DNA from: Micromonospora matsumotoense
Lineage (GTDB): Bacteria > Actinomycetota > Actinomycetes > Mycobacteriales > Micromonosporaceae
Assembly (NCBI RefSeq): GCF_900091525.1
Contig: NZ_FMCU01000015.1
Coordinates: forward strand, 1 to 64,000
DNA: 64,000 nt
Reading direction: 5' to 3'
This document shows, in pieces, positions 41,146 to 50,900 of this stretch (position 1 is its first letter; each line of letters opens with the position of its first letter). Made by a program: the position numbers and the translations under genes. A model generated the notes under the pieces. That model did not search any database and was not told the DNA's origin. It saw only the letters and a list, made by a program, of their open reading frames with translations.

Positions 41146-43147
41146 CCGTATTCCGAAGGCCGTGCTCACCGAGGCGCTGCGGGATCGCATCAAGCGGCGA
41201 CGGGTGCTCGCCGCCGTGTTCTGCACCTTCCGCTTGGAGCCGGGCTTCTTTGAGCAGGAGATCCTGCCAGTCCTGTTCGACCTGCCGCTGCACCAGTCCG
41301 CCGGCATTCGCCGCCTCCAGCTCGAGGACGCCCTGCGGGACCTGGCCGGGCAGGTAGCCGTCTACTACGACCTCCGCGGCCTAGCCGTCGGCGACGGCAC
41401 CGCCGCGCTGGATGTGCGGCGCGTGGCGGTCAGCCCGTCGGCCGGCTACTTCCACCCCAAGAACGCATTCGTGCTCGTCGTCGACGACGTCACCGGCGAA
41501 CGGGCATTGGTCGTGCTCACCGCGTCGGCGAACCTCACGAGGGCGGGCTGGTGGGAGAACGTCGAGTGCTTCCACGTCGAGGAGATCGCGGAGCACGGCC
41601 GCTCTCGCACCGCCCCGGAGATGCAATGGTTCGTGAGCCACCTGCGGCGCCTGGGGCGGCACTTCGGCCCGCAGGATGCGCTGGAGCAGGTGATGGCCTT
41701 CCTCACGACGGTCCAGCCGATCGTCCACCGTCAGGCCGACGGCGTCCTGCACCCACACTTCATCGTTACGGGCGTCCCCCATGCCAGGCCTCTAGTAGAT
41801 CAGCTCGCGACGATCGCGGGCGAGTGGCTCGGCGGCGCTGACCTGGAGATCATCTCCCCGTACCTCGACGACGCCAACGCCTCGGGGCCGCTGGCCGACC
41901 TCCTGGACCGTTTCCGGCCGGCTCGCTGGCGCATCCTGCTCCCGGAGGAACGGGGCACGGCCCGCTGCCGCGAGGCGCTCTACCACTGGGTCCACGCGCG
42001 TGGCGGCCAGTGGGGAAGACTGCCGACCGCCCACACAACGCGTGGCAGCCGGCAGAGCGGCGGGGCGACGGTGCCGCCCCGCACCGTCCACGCGAAGGTG
42101 TACCGGTTCCTCGGCCCGGACTGGGAGATCACCCTCGTGGGCTCGTTCAACCTGACCAGGCCGGCCCACCAGGGCGGCGGCAACGTCGAGACCGGTGTCC
42201 TAGCGGAGCTGCCGGGACGGCGACGGCCCCACTTCTGGTTGGACCCGGTCGAGGAACCGCCAGCGTTCCCCGAAACGCCGGCCACCGAGGACGAGGACAC
42301 CGCCCCGGACGTGGTTCCCCTTCTGGTTCGATACGACTGGGGGACCGGCGAGGCCGAGGTCCTGTGGGACGGCACAACGATCAGCCCGCCGCTTCAGGCG
42401 CACTACGGCGTGCCCCTGTTCGACATCCCACCCCTGCCACCGGCCGTCTGGACCCCGCTGCCTCCGGCGCACGCCGAGTCCCTGTCCCAACGGCTCCGCT
42501 CGTCGAGCTTCCTCACGATCGTCGCCGGCGCCCGCCGGGGCCTCGTGCTGATTCACGAGACAGGGATGGCACACCGACCGTCCCTGCTGCTCGACCTCAG
42601 CCCCGCAGAGATCCTGAAGTACTGGTCGATGCTCAACGCCGACCAGCGCGCCGCCTACCTGGCCGTGCGCGGCGAGGACGTGGAGAGCCTTGCCGGCGGC
42701 GACGCGCCGCCCCAACCGGTCACCGCCACCACCGAATCGATCTTTGACCGCTTCGCCGGCACATTCCACGGCTTCGCCTGCTTTGGGCGGGCGGTCCGGG
42801 AGGCCCTGACCGAGGGCCGGACCGAGCAGGCCCGCTTCCTGGTCTTCGGCGCCAAGTACGATTCCCTGCCCGTGCTCCTGCAACGGATGGTCAACGACGC
42901 CAGCGGCGATCCGGTGGACCGCTACGTCATGGTGCTCTGTGCCCAGCAGCTCGCCGACCAGGTCCGCCGGGACTGGCCTACGTTCTGGGCGTCCGACCCT
43001 CGCGGTGCGCACCGGCTCGAGGCCGCACTCACCATCCGGGCCGACCTGCGCGCTCAGATCACCGCCCGCAACGACGCCGCCATGACCGGCTTCCTCGACT
43101 GGTACGAGCCGCACTTCCTCGGCGAGCGGGCGGAGGCACCGGCATGA
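41138..43147 (+). CDS. Phospholipase D-superfamily nuclease
   Basis: 669 aa from the ATG at 41138. Two HxK half-sites typical of the PLD superfamily are visible: FHPKNAF followed by VLTASANLTRAG at ~105-130, and VHAKVYRF followed by VGSFNLTRPAH at ~318-345. Together they form one active site, and bacterial members of this type are DNases or restriction-type nucleases. A C-terminal half of ~300 residues without recognised motif follows. No signal peptide. Its stop overlaps the helicase start (ATGA). Pairing of PLD nuclease and SF2 helicase is a recurring theme in phage-defence loci such as DISARM. Confidence 0.85.
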   Translation: MSDRIPKAVLTEALRDRIKRRRVLAAVFCTFRLEPGFFEQEILPVLFDLPLHQSAGIRRLQLEDALRDLAGQVAVYYDLRGLAVGDGTAALDVRRVAVSPSAGYFHPKNAFVLVVDDVTGERALVVLTASANLTRAGWWENVECFHVEEIAEHGRSRTAPEMQWFVSHLRRLGRHFGPQDALEQVMAFLTTVQPIVHRQADGVLHPHFIVTGVPHARPLVDQLATIAGEWLGGADLEIISPYLDDANASGPLADLLDRFRPARWRILLPEERGTARCREALYHWVHARGGQWGRLPTAHTTRGSRQSGGATVPPRTVHAKVYRFLGPDWEITLVGSFNLTRPAHQGGGNVETGVLAELPGRRRPHFWLDPVEEPPAFPETPATEDEDTAPDVVPLLVRYDWGTGEAEVLWDGTTISPPLQAHYGVPLFDIPPLPPAVWTPLPPAHAESLSQRLRSSSFLTIVAGARRGLVLIHETGMAHRPSLLLDLSPAEILKYWSMLNADQRAAYLAVRGEDVESLAGGDAPPQPVTATTESIFDRFAGTFHGFACFGRAVREALTEGRTEQARFLVFGAKYDSLPVLLQRMVNDASGDPVDRYVMVLCAQQLADQVRRDWPTFWASDPRGAHRLEAALTIRADLRAQITARNDAAMTGFLDWYEPHFLGERAEAPA

Positions 43148-46100
43148 GGATCACCGTCCGGACCGCCGAGCAGCTGCTCGACTTCAACCGGGTGATCGGC
43201 AACCCGCAGCGTGCCACGGACCAACTCGAAGGAGCCGTCGCCGTACACAACATCCTGCACCGGCACCGCATCGCCTACCTCGCCGACGAGGTCGGGATGG
43301 GCAAGACGTACGTCGCGCTCGGCGTCGTCGCGCTACTGCGCCACTTCGCACCGGACCTGCGGCTGCTCGTCGTCGCGCCCCGAGAGAACATTCAACGCAA
43401 GTGGCAACGCGAGCTGGGCGTCTTCACTGAGCACAATGTACGTCTGGACGACCTGCGGGTCCGGATGCCTGGCGGCGTCCCCGTCCGACCGCTGGTGCAC
43501 TGCGCCGACCTCGTCGAACTACTGGAGGAGACGGCGGTCGGCCCGGACCGGGACTTCTTCGTCCGCCTGCCCAGCTTCAGCCTGCCGCTGCGCAGGGACG
43601 AGCAGCAGCGGCACCGCTTCCGGGACCGGCTGCGCCGGCAGATCCCGTGGCTTCCCGACGACATCGTCGATCTGCGCGCCAACGCCGACGTGCTCAAGGA
43701 CCGGTTCGCCCAAGCCATCAACGCCGCCCTGCCCTTCTTCGATCTGGTGATCGTCGATGAGGCGCACAACCTCAAACACGGCTGGGGCAGGCAGGCCTCC
43801 GCCCGTAATCAGGTGTTGGCCACCGTCCTCGGACGCGACAGGGACGACGTCGATCCCCGCTTGGCCCCCACCTACGGGTCACGGGCCGGCAAAGTGCTCC
43901 TGCTGTCCGCGACCCCCGTCGACGACGACTACCGGCAGCTGTGGAACCAACTGGACCTCTTCGGCCGCGCCGGCTCCTTCGTCAGCCTCCGCGACCCCGA
44001 CGCCTCAGAGGAGCGGAAGCGGGAGGTAGCCGGCCAGATCCTGATCCGGCGGGTGACCTCTCTGCGCGTCAACGGCAGGCGGCTGACCAAGAACCTCTAC
44101 CGGCGCGAGTGGCGCCAGGGCGGCGTCGAGAAGCACGACGAGCCGATCGAGATCACCGACGATCGGCAACGGCTCACCATGGCGCTCGTCCAGAAGAAGG
44201 TCACCGAACTACTCGGCCACGAACGGTTCGGTGCCCGCTTCCAGGTCGGCATGCTGGCGTCCTTCGAGTCCTTCCTGCAGACCAGCAAGGCCACGCCGGA
44301 GGCGGACGAGGAGACCACGGGCGACACCACCTCGCACTTCGACGGCGACGAGCAGGTCAGCGACGCGGCCGAGCGGCAGGGCATCGACGTACCGATGCTC
44401 GATCAACTCGCCCGGGACCACTTGCAGCGGTTCGGCCGAGAACTGCCGCATCCGAAGATGGACGCCCTCGTCAACACGCTCGCCTCGTCCTGGCGAGACG
44501 GGCGCAAGGCGCTGGTCTTCGTCCGGCGGAAGGCGTCCGTCAGCGAGCTGAAACGCAAGCTCGACGACGAGTACAACGACTGGTTGATCCGGCGCCTGCG
44601 TGAGCGCATCGACCGCCGGCACCATGCCCTCCTCGACGCCGCCGTCGAGGAGTTCCACCAGCAGCGCATGCAGCGCGTGCCCGCAGCCGCGAACGACGGC
44701 GGCCACGATAGTGAGGAAGACGTCGGCGGGGAGGACACCTTCTTCGCCTGGTACTTCCGGGGGCGCGGGCCCGACGGCATCATCAGCGGCGCCAGGATCC
44801 AGGAACGGTTCCGCAACCTCGGCAGCGGACTCGGAACGTTTTTCGACGACAACCACGTCATGGCGTTGCTCGGCGCATCCCCCGGCCAGGTCGCGGACGC
44901 CTTGGCCGCCGCGCTCGGCGAGGAGCGCGACAAGTCCGAGCGGCTGCTGCGCGAGTACTCCCGCCACTACCTCAGCAGCGCGAAGCAGCCCACCAGGGGG
45001 GCGCGCTTCGACGCCGCGCAGGCCGCGGCGCTGGAACTGCTCGCGGAGATACCCGGTACCCACCAGCCCCGCGCCGAGGTCATCTGGCGGGAGCTGTACC
45101 TGCCGAAGAAGCAGGGGGGCGCGGTAGCCGCCGAGGCGGAGCCGAACCTCCTGGAGACCACGACCTTCTTCACGGAGCTGCGCCGACGCGCGAGCCTCCG
45201 CGCCGCGCTCTGGCCGGCTCCCGCCTCCGCCGATCTCACGGCGCAGGTCCGGGAACAACACGTGCGGGCCCAACTCCTGTCCGCCGCCGCACGGCTCGGG
45301 CACGTGTTCCTCGACCTCTATGCGGTCGTCACTGATCATCTGCCGTCCCTGAACCCCGCCCAGGGCACCGAACCGAGCGATGAGATCGTCACCGCCTGGC
45401 TGGATGAGCTGCAGCGGCAGGCGGACACGCCGCCGCAGACGCGGGGTTGGTCGGCGTACGACGAGCTCAAAAGCCTGGCCGACAACCACGGCTTGGTGCT
45501 CGACACGACGTTGCCCGAACTTCGGCGAGCCGACCTGCGGGAGGCATCCACGCTCGTCGGCCGGTTGCTCACCGCGCAGCAACCCGTCGCCGGGATGTCT
45601 GGCCGGGTCAACCGCCGCCTTGTCCAGCAGTTCCGGCTGCCGGGCTACCCGCTCGTGCTGATCTGCACCGACCTGTTGCAGGAAGGCGAGGACTTGCACA
45701 CATTCTGCTCCCGCATCTACCACTACGGCTTGGCCTGGACCCCGTCCGCCATCGAGCAGCGGGTCGGACGGATCGACCGGGTTCGCTCCGAGACCGAGCG
45801 GCGGCTCACCGTGCCGCGCGACCAAGTCGACGGCGAGGACCTGCTTCAGGTGCACTACCCCCACCTCGCCGACACCATCGAGCGGCTGCAGGCGCGGCGC
45901 GTGCTGCACCGGATGAACGACTTCCTGCGCCTGATGCACCAAGGCCTCGCCCTGCCCGCGCCCGGGGACAGCCGGCTCGACGTCGCCCGGGAGGTGCACG
46001 CCGACGGCGGAATGCCGCCCGTACCGGCCGAGCTGCTGACCACCTCCTTTCCGGTACGCGACGAGCACCTCGGCGGCCGGGACCGGCCGCTCGCCGTGGA

Positions 46101-46593
46101 CGATTCCCGCGTTCGGCGGCAGTTGGACCGGTTCGCCGCGCTGTCCCGCGGTGACCTGCCCGGAGCCAGCATCGAGTGGGAACGGGGTCAACGCGACCCC
46201 GCCTCGCTGCTCGGCAGCACGCTGCTCGCCGACGGACGGAAGCAGCCGTTCAGTCTCCAACTCGAACGCGAGGGCCACGCCCTCGTCGTCCGGTGCGTGA
46301 GCCCCATCGGACGCGTCGAGCGGGACGAACAGTGGCGGGAACTGCGGGAATGGAGCGCCTCCTGCCAGATCCGTATCGGCGCCGTCAGGGCCCGCAGAGG
46401 TACCTACGACATCACCGTGGAGGAGGACGTGCTGCTCACGGACCGCCGCAGCGACCATATCCGAGTCGCCGCCCTGATCCGCCGGGTCACCGGCCTCGTC
46501 GACGACGTGGAACGTCCGCACCTGCCCGAACGCGACCGGCCACTCACAGATTTCAGGCCAGAGTTGGAGCGAGTTGGTCGGCATGCGCGCTGA
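43144..46593 (+). CDS. SNF2/RapA-like SF2 helicase
   Basis: 1149 aa. Motif I is LADEVGMGKTYVALG (~47-61), motif II IVDEAHNLKHGWG (~203-215), motif III LLLSATPVDDDYRQLWNQL (~252-270); the C-lobe has LLQEGEDLHTF (~844) and the arginine-finger motif VI IEQRVGRIDRVRS (~870-882). A very large insertion of about 500 residues separates the two RecA lobes, containing an acidic linker (DDEYNDW, HDSEEDVGGED). A ~230-residue C-terminal region follows motif VI. It would be a dsDNA translocase. Start overlaps the PLD stop; it is the motor of the operon. Confidence 0.9.
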   Translation: MRITVRTAEQLLDFNRVIGNPQRATDQLEGAVAVHNILHRHRIAYLADEVGMGKTYVALGVVALLRHFAPDLRLLVVAPRENIQRKWQRELGVFTEHNVRLDDLRVRMPGGVPVRPLVHCADLVELLEETAVGPDRDFFVRLPSFSLPLRRDEQQRHRFRDRLRRQIPWLPDDIVDLRANADVLKDRFAQAINAALPFFDLVIVDEAHNLKHGWGRQASARNQVLATVLGRDRDDVDPRLAPTYGSRAGKVLLLSATPVDDDYRQLWNQLDLFGRAGSFVSLRDPDASEERKREVAGQILIRRVTSLRVNGRRLTKNLYRREWRQGGVEKHDEPIEITDDRQRLTMALVQKKVTELLGHERFGARFQVGMLASFESFLQTSKATPEADEETTGDTTSHFDGDEQVSDAAERQGIDVPMLDQLARDHLQRFGRELPHPKMDALVNTLASSWRDGRKALVFVRRKASVSELKRKLDDEYNDWLIRRLRERIDRRHHALLDAAVEEFHQQRMQRVPAAANDGGHDSEEDVGGEDTFFAWYFRGRGPDGIISGARIQERFRNLGSGLGTFFDDNHVMALLGASPGQVADALAAALGEERDKSERLLREYSRHYLSSAKQPTRGARFDAAQAAALELLAEIPGTHQPRAEVIWRELYLPKKQGGAVAAEAEPNLLETTTFFTELRRRASLRAALWPAPASADLTAQVREQHVRAQLLSAAARLGHVFLDLYAVVTDHLPSLNPAQGTEPSDEIVTAWLDELQRQADTPPQTRGWSAYDELKSLADNHGLVLDTTLPELRRADLREASTLVGRLLTAQQPVAGMSGRVNRRLVQQFRLPGYPLVLICTDLLQEGEDLHTFCSRIYHYGLAWTPSAIEQRVGRIDRVRSETERRLTVPRDQVDGEDLLQVHYPHLADTIERLQARRVLHRMNDFLRLMHQGLALPAPGDSRLDVAREVHADGGMPPVPAELLTTSFPVRDEHLGGRDRPLAVDDSRVRRQLDRFAALSRGDLPGASIEWERGQRDPASLLGSTLLADGRKQPFSLQLEREGHALVVRCVSPIGRVERDEQWRELREWSASCQIRIGAVRARRGTYDITVEEDVLLTDRRSDHIRVAALIRRVTGLVDDVERPHLPERDRPLTDFRPELERVGRHAR

Positions 46594-46957
46594 ATGGCGC
46601 ACGCTCTGCGCCGCCGACGACATGAGGGTCAGAGGAAAGCGGATCACGGTTAGTTTCGCCAACGAGCGCTCACACGACGTCCAGGTCCTGGACGAGGGCG
46701 ACAGCTACCTTCTGACGGCCGTCGTCGCTGAAGCGGACGACCTCGACCCGGGACAGGATGCCGCCCGCGCCGCTTGGCGAAGGAACCGACACAGCAGCCT
46801 GGTCGGTTTCCGGATCGATGAGGAGGGCAGGTTGATCGCCCAGGCGTGGACGCCGAAGGACGGACTCACCCCTGAGGCATTCCACACCCTCGTGCGGACG
46901 GTGGCTCGCGAGGCCGACCGGTACGAGTTCTGGCTCACGGGCTCCGATGACCGCTGA
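46583..46957 (+). CDS. YbjN/T3SS-chaperone-like small protein
   Basis: 124 aa from the ATG at 46583, overlapping the helicase stop by 11 bases; another start at 46622 is possible. The alternating strands ending in SSLVGFRIDEEGRLIAQAWT, then LTPEAFHTLVRTVAREADRY and EFWLTG, resemble the fold shared by YbjN and type III secretion chaperones, which bind partner proteins. As the last gene of the operon it may be a chaperone or inhibitor of the helicase/nuclease pair. Assignment rests on pattern only. Confidence 0.5.
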   Translation: MRAEWRTLCAADDMRVRGKRITVSFANERSHDVQVLDEGDSYLLTAVVAEADDLDPGQDAARAAWRRNRHSSLVGFRIDEEGRLIAQAWTPKDGLTPEAFHTLVRTVAREADRYEFWLTGSDDR

Positions 46958-47106
46958 GCCAGGTCCCTCAGGCGGCGGGTGCCGACCGCCCGTCACGGTC
47001 GCCTCGCGCAGCCGGTCGGGCCCAGCCACAACGATCCCCGCTCGGCGAAGCCCAAATGGGCGTCTCCAATGCGGACGGCGGGTATACCACGCGGGGTGCT
47101 CCGTCG

Positions 47107-47946
47107 GGCGCTGTTGCGTTGGCGGATCGGTGGGCACGCCGAGCTGCGTCATCGGGCGCTGGTCAGATCGCTCGTGCGAGTTCGGTGAACGCGGCGGCCA
47201 CCCGGGTCGCGGGTGGGGCGTCGGTGGCGAGTTCGTAGCGTCCGCGTCGGAGGTTCTGCACGAAGGCGTGCCCGGTCATGATCGTCTGGGCGGTGCGGTC
47301 GGAACGTAGTCCGCGCATTGGTGTGAGCCGGTGTTTGAGCTGGCTGTGGTCGGCCTCGATCGGATTGTTGGCGTGCCGTTCGACGTGGTGCCACGCCGAC
47401 GGGACCAGGTCCTCGATCACCCTCGGATAGACCGGGTTCGCGTCGGTGACCACCTCGCCGGGCGTGACCTTCAGCGTGGTCAGCGCCCGGTGGAAGAACC
47501 GCCGGGCCGCAGCAGCGTCCCGACGCGCCGATACGAGCACGTCAATGACCTGACCATGCTGGTCAACAGCCCGGTAGACGTACCGCCAGATACCGTTGAC
47601 CTTGACGTAGGTCTCGTCCACGAACCAACGGTCACCCGGACAGTAGCGGGAGAACCGGGCGGCGTCGGCCAGCAGCGGGGTGAACCGCTGCACCCACCGG
47701 AAGACCGTCACGTGATCCACCTCGACACCGCGCTCGACCAGCAACTCCTCCACATCCCGGTACGAGAGGTTGAACCGCAGATACCAACGCACCGCCAGCA
47801 CGACCACCTCGGGCGGGAACCGGAACCCGACGAACGCCGACGCCGGCGGAGAGCAGGAACGGACACGAGACGACGACCTCACCAGGCAAGCAGACCACAC
47901 CGGCCAAGCCGGAGTCGATCATGCCTTCGCTCAACGCAACAGACCC
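47107..47946 (-). mobile_element. IS6-family insertion sequence, copy B (inverted)
   Basis: Same ~840-bp element as 7220-8059, in the opposite orientation. Ends: GGCGCTGTTGCGTTGG at 47107 and, as complement, GGGTCTGTTGCGTTGAG at 47946. Its right end lies one base from the stop codon of the FG-GAP gene. No 8-bp target duplication is seen. Confidence 0.75.
47163..47900 (-). CDS. IS6-family transposase, copy B
   Basis: 245 aa, the same length and organisation as copy A (DDE residues in WFVDETYV, VVTDANPVYP and NNPIEADHSQLKHR). Differences from copy A are scattered (for example LVSARRDAA for LVSPRRDAA, HVERHANN for HVGRHANN). The frame is intact. Confidence 0.9.
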   Translation of the reverse strand: MWSACLVRSSSRVRSCSPPASAFVGFRFPPEVVVLAVRWYLRFNLSYRDVEELLVERGVEVDHVTVFRWVQRFTPLLADAARFSRYCPGDRWFVDETYVKVNGIWRYVYRAVDQHGQVIDVLVSARRDAAAARRFFHRALTTLKVTPGEVVTDANPVYPRVIEDLVPSAWHHVERHANNPIEADHSQLKHRLTPMRGLRSDRTAQTIMTGHAFVQNLRRGRYELATDAPPATRVAAAFTELARAI

Positions 47947-47947
47947 T

Positions 47948-50900
47948 TCAGAACACCTTGTTGAAGGTGTTCCAGCCGGTGCCGATCTTGGTGCCGCCGT
48001 TGCCGTTGGTAAAGAGGTTCGCGCCGTTGCCGGTGCCGTAGTAGACGTGCAGGTCTCCGGTGGACTTGACGCCCATCAGGTCGTTGCGGCCGTCGTCGTT
48101 GAGGTCGCCGGCGGCGAACAGCCCGGCGCTGTAGGTGTTCCACCCGTTCCCCACCAGCGATCCGTTGTAGTTGGCGCAGAGCGCCAGGTTCGGCAGGCGG
48201 TTGTCCGGGTAGTCCATCCACCAGGCGGGCATCCAGCCGGTCTGTCCGTTGGAGCTGATTCCGTAGACCCAGTACGGGTTGCCGCTGATGGTCTGCCCGG
48301 TGCGTTGGCAGATCGGTGTGAACATCGACCCGGTGAACAGCGTGTCGATCACGGTGGTGCAGTTGGTGGTGCTGGGTGCTCCCTCGCAGGTGGTGTTGGT
48401 GGCGGTGACGATCACTCCGTCGGTCCAGACGGTGTAGGTGGTCTGTGCCGGTCGCGCGCAGTTCGGTACGTCGGGCAGTTGGTTCTCGGCGTAGTCGAGG
48501 TGGTAGCCGTTGAGCCACCCGGCTTTGCCGCGCGGCGTGGTCCCGTATACCCAGTACGGGTTGGCGCCGACGGACTCGCCGCGCTTCTGGCAGATCGGTA
48601 GGACGAGGTCGCCGGGGTTGAGGGTGTCGATGACCGTGGGGCAGTTGGCAACCGAGGGGGACGCGTCGCAGGTGGTGCTCGCCCCCCGTACGTTCACCCC
48701 GGTCTGCCATACGCCGTACTTGACCCCACCCGGGCTGCGGAATCCCGCCTTGCCGTTGCCCCGGAACAGGGTCAGTTCGCCGTTGGGCTTGCGGGCGAAC
48801 AGGTCCGCCTTACCGTCACCGTCGACGTCGCCGGGGGCGACGATGGTGTCGAAGCTTTGCCAGATTCCCCAGCCGAGGCGTACCGGCGCGGCGTCGTCGG
48901 CCCAACCACCGAAGCCGTTGCCCCGGTGCAGGACGATCTCCCCGGTGGACTTGCGGGCGATCAGGTCGGGATATCCGTCGCCGTCCCAGTCTCCGGGGGC
49001 GACGACCAGGTTGTACTGGTTCCAGCCGGTGGTCCGGATCGGGTTGTCGTTGGCGTCCCAGTCGATGATCACGTCGTTGGCGTCGAGCAGGAACCCGCCC
49101 GCGCCGTTGCCGGTGAAGTAGACCAGGTCACCGTCGGCCTCCACGGCCACCAGGTCGGTCCACCCGTCACCGTCCCAGTCGCCGGGGCGGACCACGTGCA
49201 GCCAACCGCTGCGGTTGCTGTCGATCTTCACCGAGCAGCTGTTGCCATCGATGAAGCCGCCCGTGCCGTCGCCCAGGTAGAGGCAGAGGTCGCCGCTGGC
49301 GGTGCGGCCGATCAGGTCACCGTGGCCGTCGGTGTTGAGGTCGTTGCGGCCGGCCTGCGGGCCCACCGGGGCGGTGGCGAAGAAGGCGTGGTCGGTGTCG
49401 ACCGACGCGGAGGGGTTCACTCCGTCCCAGGTCTTGACGGCGACGAAACCGGGCCCGTTGCGGGTTGGGGTCATGGTGACGGTCGCGGTGCCGCCCGGCA
49501 TGTTCGCGGCGACGTACCGGCTCGGGGTGTCGGTGTCGAGCCCTACGTAGAAGCCGATGACGTCCGTGTTGCCCTTGGCGTTGAGGGTGAACTGGCCGGG
49601 GATGCCGGCGGGCACCGTGCTGACGATGGTGCCCGCCGGGTCCTGAGCCGGGTACTGCGTCGACGTGATGTCCACGTCGGCGGTCGGCAGCGTCTTGTCG
49701 ACGGTGAACGAGCAGGTGGCGCTGTAGCCGGACGCTGCGCCGTCGCTGTCCTTGGTGCGGACCTTCCAGTTGTAGGTGACGCCGTCGGCCAGGCTGCTCT
49801 TGAGGAGCAGGGCGCTCGCCTGTACGCCGCTGGAGACCGTCACGTTGCGCACGGTGGTGGTGCCGCCGGTCGGCCAGAGGCTGAACTCGCCGACGACGTT
49901 GCCGCCGTCGGCGTCGCTCGGCGTGGCGCGCAGGTAGACGTCGGTGTTGCCGAGTTTGCCGCCGGTGCAGGGGGTGCCGGGGCTGGTGCTGAGGGCGTTC
50001 GGCACGGACGGCGTCGAGTTGTACTCGATGCTCAGTGTCGGGTTGTTGCGGAACTTCTTCCAGGCCCAGGTGTCGGTCTCGCTGGTGGCCCGTAGGCCCA
50101 GTGTGAGGTCGCCGGCCTTGGCCGCCGCCGACGTCCGCACGCCGGCGGTGGCGTCGAAGTCGACTCCGCCGTCCGGGCAGGAGGAGCTGTAGCCGCGGGC
50201 TACGTTGACGGTGTCGAGTTTGGCGATCCAGCTTGGTTGGCTGTTCCAGGTGGTCGCCGAGCTGATGGCGCCGGTGCGCCACAGCTCCACCGAGCGTGCG
50301 TTGCAGGACCACGAGTGGGTCTCGTACGCCTGGAAGGTGGCCCGGATGATGTTCTTGCCCTTGACCCGGCTGGTGTCCATCCGGAAGAAGGAGCGGTTGG
50401 TCACGTTGTCGGTCTGCGAGTAGCCGACCCGGGCGATGTCGCTGGAGTTCCAGTACTTCGAGTTGGGGAAGGACTTCCAGACCGACGTCCAGGCCAGCCG
50501 GCTGCCGCTGACCAGGCTCGGGTCCAGGTAGACCGGGTAGCGGGTGCTGGAAGCCCGGAGCATGGCCTGGTCGGGGGTGATCGAGAGCGTTCCGTTGCGG
50601 ATGGTCGGCTTCATCGCGGCCTGCCGGGCGCCCTGGTTGCTCTGGAACGCCCGCGCACCGGCCGACAGTCCGGGCTCCGCCGTGCCGCCGCTGTCCCACA
50701 TTCGGGGGGTCGGCGCGGTGAACACCATCCGGCCGTCGGCGTCGAGGGCTTTGATGTTGCCGGCCGCGTCGGTGGTGACGTTCAGTCCTTTGGCGCGTAG
50801 TGCGAAGTCGGCGGTCGCCAGGGCGGGGTTCGCCGCCGCCTCGGGCGTGCGGACCACGAGAACCTCGGAGAAGCCCTCCACGTCCGCCTTGACCACCAGG

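Noticed and set aside
44209..46662. An 817-aa minus-strand frame antisense to the helicase
   Set aside because: The opposite strand encodes all helicase motifs; this frame has none and is a GC-bias shadow.
38000..46957. Calling the helicase/PLD cluster DISARM
   Set aside because: DISARM needs DrmA, DrmB and a methylase; none is present. Only the helicase-plus-PLD theme is shared.
7220..47946. A simple IS6 composite transposon
   Set aside because: Copies are inverted and diverged, and no 8-bp target duplications are visible at the outer ends. The claim is kept only as a possible rearrangement.
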